From assembly GCA_029641185.1 (NCBI GenBank), contig JAPWGK010000027.1:1-64000 (forward strand): a stretch of DNA of 64,000 bases. The letters are read 5' to 3'. The notes beneath the pieces are model-generated. The model was given only the letters and a program-made list of their open reading frames with translations. It made no database searches and was not told where the DNA came from. The DNA is from Pseudofabraea citricarpa (taxonomy: Eukaryota; Ascomycota; Leotiomycetes; Helotiales; Dermateaceae). The stretch's first letter is position 1. Each line of letters starts with the position of its first letter. A program made the translations under genes and the position numbers. Below are positions 54,464 to 64,000 of this stretch, one piece after another.

Positions 54464-56377
54464 ATGGCTGTTGTAGTCGAAACGCTGGGTATTCTCACCC
54501 AGGACGAAGGTGACACACTCCGTGCCAAAGCCCTTGCTACAGATATCAATGAGTTGCCAACGGGATACTACCACAGCGCGCGGATTGTGGGGACCTTCAT
54601 GGGAATGGGAACTTCTCTCATCGGCACCTTTTTTGCCTTTCAAGGTTCTGCTGCTGCAGTCGCAAGCATCAACGCCGACATTGGGCCAAGTCCAAACACG
54701 AGTTTGCCGTCGACGGTCTGGACTGTCTTTTCATCCATCAGTCTGCTTCTTTTTGGACGACTCTCGGATCGATTCGGTCGCCGAAACTTTCTCCTCGGCG
54801 CCAATCTTATCGGGATCGTGGGTGCAATCATCGCTTGCACCGCTCAGTCTTACGATGCTTTAATCGGTGGACAAGTCCTGCTGGGACTTGCTTCAGGACC
54901 TCCTGCTGCATACCCGCTCGCAGCGGGTGAACTTATGAGCAACAAGACTAAATTCCTGGGTGCTGTTTGTGTGGCACTCCCAAACATTATTGCAACTGGG
55001 TTTGGGTCTTATATTGGTATTCGCCTTGGGTTACAAGCTAGCTGGCGATGGATTTTCTACATCTATGTCATTATTATGGGTATGTACCGTCCTCCTCCTT
55101 CATTCTCAGACTCGAATCGAATACATGCTAACGGTTATATAGTGGTATCTACGGCGCTCCTGTTTTCCTTCTACTACCCACCATCGTTCGTCCAACTCCA
55201 CGGCAAGAAAACCCGCAAGCGTGACGAGATCAAAAAGGCCGATTTTATTGGAATATTCTTGCTCACAGGCGGGCTTGCGCTCTTTCTGCTGGGCATTTCA
55301 TGGGGCGGATCAGTATATCGTCCTTGGGACTCACCTGCTATTATTGGCCTATTGGTATCCGGAGGAGTGATGTGCATTGCTTTTATCACATACGAGTGCT
55401 TCGGGAAAGTGGAGCGTCCTATAATTCCCATGAGGTTCTTTCGGGATGTGCGTGGCTTTGGATGTCTGACAATCATCTCTTCAGTCATGGGAATCATGAA
55501 TACAGCCTTGTTCATCATGTATCCCCAACAAATCACCTATATTTTTGGTTCGACATTACACACATGGGAAGAAACGGCTTGGATGTCGTCAACCGCTGCT
55601 TTTGGAATCTGGGGTGGCATTGTCATCTTGGGCAGTTTATTCCACATCATCCGTCACATTCGCTGGCAGTTGACCCTTGGCTGTGTCTGGGTGACTGCTT
55701 TCTTGGGCGCCATGGCTTCCGTCAATAGAAACACCAAGTCATCTGCAATTGTCTTCTCCGTATTCACAGGTTTTGCTTGTGGTTGGGAAGAAGTGACTGC
55801 TATGCTGGTGGTTCAATTTTTGGTATCTGATGAAGATATGGGCATTGCTTTTGGTAAGTGCATACAATTCTGTGAAGATTCATGAATGATCATCGCTAAC
55901 TGAGTTTCTTCAGCTGTTGTTTCTGCTTCTCGAAGCATCTTTGGTGCAATATTCACGGCTGCTTTCGTTGCCTTATATACCAACAAAGTTCCCGGCGAGC
56001 TCCAATCGAAACTCATACCAGCCGTTCTAGATGCTGGGTTGCCCCAGTCTTCACTGGGTGAACTTCTTATAGCCGTGGCTAGTGGCAACCAACAGACAAT
56101 TGCGGCTGTTTCCGGCATGAATGCCACTCTTATCACGGTCACCAACGATGCAGTTGCTGATAGCTATGCAGCAGCGTATGCATACGTCTACTATTTTGCC
56201 ATGGGCCTGGGATGTATTTCCATCATCGCCGCTGCTTCCTCCAGAGACTTTGACCGCTACCTCAACGACCATGTCCCGCACCAGATCTACCATAAGAAGG
56301 AAAGCGGCGTCGATCCGTTAGATACTTGCTCTTCTGACGAGACTACCAGCCCTGCTGGTATCGATTCTGAGAAGTAA
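54464..56377 (+). CDS. tri12: TRI12-type major facilitator efflux pump, 596 aa
   Basis: Three exons: 54,464-55,079, 55,143-55,853 and 55,914-56,377. Introns of 63 bp (GTATGT...GCTAAC...ATAG) and 60 bp (GTAAGT...GCTAAC...TTCAG) join in phase. The start ATG sits in CAACATGG. The protein opens with a soluble stretch of about 40 residues carrying an LPTGYYHSAR segment, and has MFS motif A (GRLSDRFGRR, residues 98-107). Many hydrophobic helices follow, as expected of a 14-helix drug/H+ antiporter, ending in a polar tail. Length and sequence fit the fungal trichothecene efflux pump family, whose known members are close to 600 residues and export trichothecenes at the plasma membrane. The gene converges on the trichodiene synthase gene 0.7 kb away, which supports that role. 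The substrate is inferred. The first intron is a multiple of three without stops, so its retention would add 21 residues. Confidence 0.85.
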
Positions 56378-57048
56378 ATCTTCAACTTGTCAACATGTCA
56401 ATCTGCGGTTGTTCTGGATCTCGAACCTTACAGCAGCAGGTCTGAAAACAATCTGGGGGTTTCTTTCTGGAGCAAAAATAAAATAGAAATTAAAAAACGG
56501 CTCACATGAACAGTCTCTTCAGCATGTAGACATAAAAGATACTGGTATATGTAGATCTAAAAACATTACTTATACAACTATCATTTACCTACCTCCAATG
56601 CTAGCTGTGTCAAATCATCTAAACCCTTCTAAATATAACAATCCTTTAGTAAGGGTTAGGGTTTGATATTATCCAAGTGCGGAAAAGTCACTTTGTGAAC
56701 TAATAAGATTTAGGATAACGAAGTATCGAGGAACTAATGATTAGATCTTGCGATCTGGCTTCAAATTTCTTTGTTAAACAGGTTGAATTGCCACTGATGT
56801 ATCATATCCAATCTGTAAGATATCCTATCAAACTGCTTGACATGCCAAGAATCTGATGATCATTGAGCGGCGAGACAAGAAAGCAAGGGGGTAGAGAGAC
56901 CTGTAATCATAATATTGTGTAAATGTTATTCGTGTGATCATACTAGTTAACAGGAGCACAAACTCTATCCACACGTCTACACACACGTGAACTATTTCAA
57001 AACCAACCCACCACAATGAATTACAACCTGCCAAACTTTTTCTCAGAC
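56378..57048. other. Intergenic region between convergent pump and synthase genes
   Basis: 671 bp holding the two 3' ends. Composition is normal, with only short chance frames on the minus strand. No RNA gene or repeat is seen. Confidence 0.6.
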
Positions 57049-58245
57049 TCACGAACTAGAGAAAATGCGTGCCAACCATCGAAGGGGGTTCCATGATCTC
57101 TTGTTTTGGGCGACCAACTCTGTAACAGACGGGTACGCCCACTCGGACTCCTGAACTGCTCCAACCCTGGCGGCATCGTCAAAATACTTGCGGAACTTGA
57201 TGCCCACTGGGCTGCCATCTGCGAGCTTGTTGATCTCATGAATGCGGTATCGCGGATCGGCAAGATGCCATGTAGTATAGCCTTGGATGAAACATGTCAA
57301 TGTCTCATAAACAGATGGGTCTTTGTCCTTGAAAACAGCGAGCATCTGTTCGCAGCAGTGGATGGTATCCTTTGTGAGCTTGTCCAAAGCCTCGTCAAGT
57401 GTGATGCCCTCTACTTCGCAATAGTTCTTGACCAAGCTGGTCTGGTCGCGAGGGTCATCAAACTCCTTGTAGAAGGAGATCAAATCGTTCACGAACACCA
57501 TCAACGGCTCCATCTGAGCAATCGCAGTCGTGATCTCGATGAAAAGCTTCTCTTCGTTGAAAAGCGCCTTGGGGAAGAGGGATGCTCCAACGCAGTGACC
57601 CAAGCCATTGAGACGGCGGAGGAAGAGAGGGTAATCGTGGGAGCCGGGATATCCGTGGAAGTTGTACTGCTCAATCCAGCAGCCCTCGAAGACTGTCAAG
57701 TTAGGAGTTAGCAACGCATCTTCAACAGCTCTGCATTCGAGAGTCTCGGGGAGGTCAGGAATATACTTACAGTCGAAGGTGCTGCGGATAAGATTGAAGC
57801 CGCAGAAGCTTCCATAATGCTTCAAGACATTGGGGAAATGGTCATTTACGAGTCTCCACCAAGGGTGCTGCTGTGGCTTGCCGTTGGTAAGGTTATCAAA
57901 AAATGTGACCATGTCAACGTGGGGGTCGTTGGTGCTGTCATCCAAAATGAGTGTGTATGTGTAGTGAATGCTGAGTGCGGCCATCACATCGGGGGAAACC
58001 TTGGTCCAGCAGTAAACCACCATTGCCGTGATTGTGCGTAACGAAGCCTCGAGGATCTTGGGGTTCACTTTCAGCGTCTCTTGCTGTATTGGTTGAGAGA
58101 AGTGCTTGGCCGCCACCGAGTACGCATAGTGTAGATTGTCTATACGTTCTTTGTGGGTGTAGTTGGTGTCATGATACTGGATGGTATCGAGATATCGCAC
58201 CAAGGTGCCGAGGTAGTAGTCAATGGGAAAGGTTTGCTTGGACAT
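57049..58245 (-). CDS. tri5: Trichodiene synthase (sesquiterpene cyclase), 372 aa
   Basis: Converts farnesyl diphosphate to trichodiene, the first step of trichothecene synthesis, in the cytosol with Mg2+. Exons are 58,245-57,771 and 57,692-57,049. The 78 bp intron (GTAAGT...GCTAACTCCTAAC...GACAG) lies just before the FEGCWIEQY block, the site of the single intron of known TRI5 genes. It is a multiple of three without stops, so an unspliced reading gives 398 aa. The spliced 372 aa fits the family (about 375-380). The metal motif reads DDSTND (102-107), with Asn106 where known enzymes have Asp. The second metal site NDLISFYKE is at 226-234, and the basic motif is DPRYR (303-307) where DRRYR is usual. 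Other conserved blocks include HYTYTL, HPWWRLVNDHFPNVL and GSHDYPLFLRR. Overall similarity is much closer to TRI5 than to other fungal sesquiterpene cyclases. Activity is inferred. Confidence 0.9.
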   Translation of the reverse strand: MSKQTFPIDYYLGTLVRYLDTIQYHDTNYTHKERIDNLHYAYSVAAKHFSQPIQQETLKVNPKILEASLRTITAMVVYCWTKVSPDVMAALSIHYTYTLILDDSTNDPHVDMVTFFDNLTNGKPQQHPWWRLVNDHFPNVLKHYGSFCGFNLIRSTFDCKYIPDLPETLECRAVEDALLTPNLTVFEGCWIEQYNFHGYPGSHDYPLFLRRLNGLGHCVGASLFPKALFNEEKLFIEITTAIAQMEPLMVFVNDLISFYKEFDDPRDQTSLVKNYCEVEGITLDEALDKLTKDTIHCCEQMLAVFKDKDPSVYETLTCFIQGYTTWHLADPRYRIHEINKLADGSPVGIKFRKYFDDAARVGAVQESEWAYPSVTELVAQNKRSWNPLRWLARIFSSS

Positions 58246-58600
58246 GATTGTAAAGGCTTTGAATGACTAGAGAATGAAGGTATGAGTGAAAAACCCATTG
58301 TTTTGAATAACACTGGTGAGTAATGTAGCTTGTTATTCTTTGCTGTCTGCGTATCAGTAACATCGGCCATAGGATCAATTGTCGCATTGAAGGTGTACGG
58401 AGTCCTCCGCTGTTGGATCAACCGATGGATCCTCCGGTAAGGACATAAGGTAACCGACCAAGTATTATTAACCGCCTTACCTTTGTTAATATAATTGTCG
58501 GACCTACTTTTAATAGCACTCCTGCTAGCGGTTCCCTAGTAGTTGGCGAAAGCAAGTATGCCCTAGAAAGCGGGTACGCTCTAGAATACTAAAAGTATAC
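58246..58600 (-). promoter_or_regulatory. Upstream region of the trichodiene synthase gene
   Basis: About 350 bp of normal composition before the next AT block. I find no YNAGGCC site on either strand, unlike in the tri14-like and pump promoters. The distal end is the repeat at 58,501-58,570. Confidence 0.5.
58501..58570 (+). repeat. Un-mutated copy of a short dispersed repeat
   Basis: Gap-free match to 31,746-31,815, which carries the RIP-type changes. It lies at the border between the tri5 promoter and the last AT block, so the repeat probably continues to the right. Confidence 0.7.
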
Positions 58601-58705
58601 TTATAAAGATAAGAATAATATTAAATTTATATAAAAAGAATATCTTAAAATATATATTATAAATAAATTAGTATAAAATAATTTATATTATTATTTATAT
58701 TATTC

Positions 58706-58739
<34 letters not shown>

Positions 58740-61700
58740 AATTAATTTTATAATATAAAATTTTTTTCTTCTTAAAAGTTAAAAAATTTATATTTTAATA
58801 TAATATTTATTTATTAAATTAAAGTTAATTTATAATTAAAACTAATAATTATAAGATTAAAATAATAATATATTATAATATTATAATAATTAATTAATTA
58901 GTAATATAAAAAAGAATTATTTTAAATTAAATATAAAACTTTATAAATTAAGAAATTTTATTTTATTTATAAAAATTATTAGATTTCTTTTAAATTTTTT
59001 AATTTCTTAGATTTTTTAGATTATTTTAAAATCTTAATAATTTTAATTATATAATTAATATAATATAATTTTTTATTTATAATTTTTTATATAATTTATT
59101 TTATTAAGTTTTAAATTATAAGTTAATATATATTATAATATTATTTTCTTTTAAATTTAAAATATCTTTAAGATTAAAAGTTAAATTATTAAAATTATTA
59201 AAATTAAAAATTTATTTTATATTTATTTATTATAAACTTTTTTTATTATTTATAATTTAAATTTATAAAAGTTTATAATTTTATATAATATAATATTATT
59301 ATAATTTTTATATAAATTACTTAAGATATATATTATATATTAATATTACTTATATATTTTATTAACTTTATATTATAACTTATTTATTTAAATTTTTTAA
59401 CTAGAAATTTACTAAATAAAATAAATTATATATAATTTACTTATATATTTATTTACTTAAGGAAATATATAATAAAAAGAATTAATTATAATTAATTTTA
59501 TATATATATATATATATTTTTTTTTACTTAAATTTTTTATTAATAATTAAATATATTAATCTTTTAGTTATTTTATATTTTATATATTATAATATTATCT
59601 AAGTATTATTTTATTTTAGTTTTATTTTAATAAAAATAATAAAAATATATATAAATTTATATAATTTTTATATTTAGTTATATAAAAACCTAGATTCTTA
59701 GATTTATTAAAAGTTATAATAAGAAATAATAAATTATATTTCTTAAGACTTAGAATTTATATAATAATATATTATTATATTAGATACTTATTAGTTATAA
59801 TAAAAAAATAAAAAGAAATTATATTAGAAATATTAAAATATAAATCTTAGAATTAAACTTTTAATATTAAGAAATATAAATTAAACTTTAACTTATAATT
59901 AAAAAAAATAATAAAATATTTACTTTTTATTATAAACTCTAAGATTAAATTATTTATTATATAAGAGATTAAAATAACTAAGGTAATTTACTTAATAATA
60001 AATATTATAATATAAGCTTAATACTTAGCTAAAAAATTTATATTATAAAATAAGTAAGATAATTATATAATATAACCGAATATTATATTTTTAAGTAATA
60101 AATTAAATAAATAATTTCTTTTTTATCTTAATTTTAATTATTATAATAATTAAAAAAGAAAAAAAACTTAAGCTTATAAATAATTATTTAAGTATTAAAG
60201 TTATAACTTGTATTTACTAATAATAATATATTAATTAACTTTTACTAAGAATATAATATTATACTTAAGTAAAAAGAAAATATATATAAATCTTATATAA
60301 TAATATTAAAAATAACTTAGATTAATTTAATAAACTTAAATATATAATATTCTAGAAATATAATATATACTTATAATTACTAAAAAGTTTCTTATAATAA
60401 TATTTATAAAAATAACTTTAAAATAAAAAAGATTTTAATTAATAAAATATATTAAAATAAATAAATTTAAATTACTAAGTAAAATACTTAAGTAATATAA
60501 AAATAAGCTTTTTATTTTAATATATAAAAGCTTAATTTAATTTATAACTAAGAAAATTATAATTTTTATTATTCTTAGAAAATAATTAAATAATACTAGA
60601 AATTAATATATTAGCTTAATTTAATAAAAATAAAAATAAGTATATTTTTATTAAAATAAAAAAAATAAAAGATATTTCTAGAAACTTTTAATATATTTAT
60701 TTCTTAAGTATATTTTTATAAGAAGCTTAAGAAAAAATCTTAGAAATCTTTTTTCTAAAGAAAAATATTATATAATCTAAGATCGTTTATAAAATAAAAA
60801 CTAAAATTTAATATATAATAAACTTAATAAGAAAAATTAAAAAATCTTATATTTTAAAGATTTATCTTAAAAAAAGAAAAAATCTTCTAAAAGCTTTATT
60901 AATAAATACTTAAAACTTATAAAAATAATAATTTTAAACCTAAGACTTATAATCTAATAATTAAATATAAGTATTTATATAATTATAAATTCTTTAAGTT
61001 ATTTATTATCTAATAATATATTTATTAATAATAATAAAATTATTTACTTAATAAATAATAAAAAACTTTTAATTTAAAGCTTATTAGTTAAAATAAACCT
61101 AAATAATATAATAAATATAAGAAGTTTATATTTATTAATTTTACTTTAGAATACTAGGATTATAAAAAATATATTAGATAAAATAAATAAAAAAGAAATA
61201 TTAGATTTAATATTAATATAATATTAAAAACTTTTTATAAGAAAATTAAAATCTAATATTATAAGTTAAATAATTTATTAAAATATAAAAATAAAAAATA
61301 AAAAATATATATTATAAAATTAAAATAATTATTAAATATTATATTCTTAAAATATAAGTTATTTTTCTTTTACTTAAAATTTCTTATAAATATTCTTTCA
61401 AGTATTATTAGAATTCTTATATTTCTTATAATTAAATAAAAAATAAAGTTAAAGCTTAAGAATTAAGAAAAAGTTTTATATTTAAGATTAAATTTCAAAT
61501 AACTTTAATATAATAAAATAAAATATTTTAGTTTAATAATTTTAAGTATATTTATTAGATTAATTTATAATATAAAAAAAATATAAGTAAAATATAAGTA
61601 TTATTTTATAACTTATATTAGCTAAATAATAATAAAATAATTATTAGAAAAATTATTTTATTTTTTCTAGAGAATTAATTAAAATTTATTTGATTTTAAA

Positions 61701-64000
61701 TATAAGTATAATAATTTCTCTTAGTTACTTATAATTAAAAATAAATATAATAAAAAGCTTTTTAGTTTTATACTAAGATAAAAAACTTATAAAAAAATAT
61801 ATTATTTTCTTAAGAGTTTAAAGAGCTAAATAAAAACTTAGTATAAGCTTTTAATTTATAAAATTAAATAAAATAATAATATATTTATAATTTTAATTAT
61901 AAATATTACTTATTATTAATATTAAACGAAAGAAATAAATATTAATCTTAAGTTTTCTCTAAAATATATATAAAAGATAAATAATAAATTAAAATAAACT
62001 AAATAAAAAATAATTATAAGATTTATAAAAATAAAAGAAAATATAAATCTTTTAATATAATTATAACTAGAAATTATACTTATAAGAATCTTTTTATATA
62101 ATATTAATTTATTTTAAGCTAAAAATATATTTATTAATAAACTTATAAAATTAATTATAATACTTCTTATTAATAATATTAAGCTTATAAATATAAAGAT
62201 TTTATAAAAGATTTATTCTTTTAGCTCTTTTAAAAAAGTAAAATTTTATATATATATTTTTAGCTAAAAAGATTTAAATTAAATTAAAATAAATTTTATT
62301 AATTTACTTATAATATAATTAATAACTTTTATTTTAAGTATACGCCTAATATATATAAGAAATTTTAGTATAACTTTTTAGCTCTTAAGAATAAATCTAA
62401 GTATCTTTCTAATAAAATTAATAATTTTAATTATAAGAAGCTTTTTATTCTTAAGAATTTATTTTTCTTATATAAGTACTTATATCTAATATTTATATTA
62501 TTATTAATTATTATCTAGTTATTTTATATAATAAATATAATTATATAAACTCGCTTATATTTACTTATACTTATAAGAGGAATATTTTTAAGTTTCTTAA
62601 GAGTTTAAATAATATTATTTTTTAATATTTAAATAATTTATCTAATAATAATAAAAATAATAATAATATCTTTAATTAATATACTAATAAATATACTTAT
62701 TACTTTTATAAGTATTAGATTTATTAAAAAAAGAATTTTAATTAATATTTTAAATACTAGAAATTTAATATTAAAAACCTTAGTTTAAAGTCTTTTAATA
62801 AAATCTTTAAGATAACTAAAAATAAATATTTAATTTTTTATCTTAGTTACTTAAAATACTTTTTAAGTAATAAAAGTAATAATTATTTTTTTAAGATTAT
62901 TAATAAAAGTAAATATTATTTATTATATTTATTTAAATATATTTATATTTTAATTTTTAATTAATTTTTATCTTTTATTAAGTATTTTATTATTATTCTT
63001 TAAGAAAAAGCTTTTTTTTCTTTTAAGATATATTCTTATATTTCCTTAAATAAGAATTTTATTAGTTTATTATTCTTAGAATCTAAAGAAATATTATTTA
63101 GTTATTTATTAGACTTTAGAATTAAATACTAATTATACTAAGTTAAAATAAATTAAAAGAATTTATAATTATAAGTATAACTTTAGATTTATTAGTTCTA
63201 ATAAATAAAATAAAAAAAAAACTTATCTTATAAAAATAACTAATAATATAATAAATATTCTACTTAGTTAAAAGTATAATTTATTTTTATTTAGTTATTT
63301 TATTTATATAAGTATAAGCTTAATAACTTATAAGTATTACTTAGGAATATTTCTTATTATAATTTAAAGTATTTTACTTAAATAAAAGAAATTTATAAAT
63401 ATAAATATAAATAAAAATAAAAACTTTTTCGCTTTTTAAAATTATTTTTTTATTTTATTATAAGTATCTTATATATTAAGTAAAACTTAAAAATATTTAA
63501 ACTTATATTAAAAGATATTTTTTATAAAACTATTAGTTAATATATTATTTATAAGAATATAAGATATTTTAAAAATATTTTTATTATATTCTTAGTATAA
63601 ATATATATTCTAAATATTTATATATTTTAACTTAATTATAATTCTTATATTTTTTCTAATAATTAAACGAATTATTTAATAATTATTATAAAAGATTATT
63701 TATAATTCTTTAATTTTTAGATTTAATTTTTTTAAAAATCTTAAGAAAGTTATAATTTCTTTTATTATAAACTTAATATCCTAAAATTTAATTTTTATAA
63801 TTAATATAAATATATTTAATTAATATATTATTCTCTAAGTAATTAAACTATTAAATAAAGAAATTATATAATTATATAAAAAATATATTTAATATACTTA
63901 ATATTTAGATTTTACTAAGCTTATAATTAAATTATATTACTAGAAAGTATATTTTAAAAAGATATTTAATTATTTAATTTATAATTATAAGATTTTTTAT
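58601..64000. repeat. AT-rich RIP block, running off the window
   Basis: The same near-absence of CpA and TpG as in the other blocks. There is a short (ATT)n at about 58,705-58,738. I could not decode any transposon domain, LTR or gene. Confidence 0.85.

Noticed and set aside
54179..54643. Minus-strand frames of 63 and 73 codons in and around the pump promoter
   Set aside because: No domain, overlap with the pump's first exon or its promoter, and no splice or promoter support.
56651..56665. A GGGTTAGGGTTT stretch resembling telomere repeat
   Set aside because: Only two units in an ordinary intergenic region; expected by chance.
58140..58421. A minus-strand frame of 93 codons across the synthase start
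   Set aside because: It overlaps the 5' end of the tri5-type exon in another frame and shows no domain.

Overview
The window looks like nuclear DNA of a filamentous ascomycete (Pezizomycotina). Genes carry short 49-78 bp introns with GT...AG ends and usually CTAAC- or CTGAT-like branch sites. Long, extremely AT-rich blocks lack almost every CpA and TpG dinucleotide, which is the footprint of saturated repeat-induced point mutation (RIP). The species cannot be fixed from the sequence.

Layout. AT-rich RIP blocks occupy about 1-29,620, 31,560-46,150, 52,450-53,850 and 58,600-64,000. Gene-bearing, normally composed islands lie at about 29,620-31,560, 46,150-52,450 and 53,850-58,600. Inside the AT blocks I can still recognise a plus-strand Ty3/gypsy pol remnant (about 5.6-8.0 kb), a minus-strand gypsy reverse transcriptase (about 26.2-27.0 kb), and three copies of one LTR element whose domain order is copia-type. 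One copy is complete with two 209 bp LTRs and a perfect 5 bp target duplication (16,877-24,799). One is a 3' fragment (13,155-15,433). One is internally deleted (37,675-41,318), with about 126 uninterrupted ATT units at the deletion junction.

Genes. Island 1 holds a single C2H2 zinc-finger gene (29,750-31,150, minus). Islands 2 and 3 hold four genes that resemble part of a trichothecene gene set: a Zn2Cys6 regulator (47,781-50,465, minus, five exons), a divergently transcribed Tri14/Mala s 1-like beta-propeller protein (51,010-52,141, plus), a TRI12-type major facilitator efflux pump (54,464-56,377, plus), and a trichodiene synthase, tri5-type (57,049-58,245, minus), convergent with the pump. 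Trichodiene synthase makes the first committed sesquiterpene of the trichothecene pathway, TRI12 pumps export the products, and Tri14 proteins are cluster-associated proteins of unclear function. No P450, acyltransferase, Tri6 or Tri10 gene is visible, so this is either a fragment of a larger cluster broken up by repeats or a small derived locus.

Most notable points: the tri5-type enzyme has Asn in place of an Asp in its aspartate-rich motif. The local regulator is of a different family from the known Tri6/Tri10. YNAGGCC (Tri6-type) sites occur in the tri14-like and pump promoters but not upstream of tri5. A short repeat is present in both an un-mutated and a RIP-mutated form. The RIP boundary next to the C2H2 gene falls inside a small tandem array.
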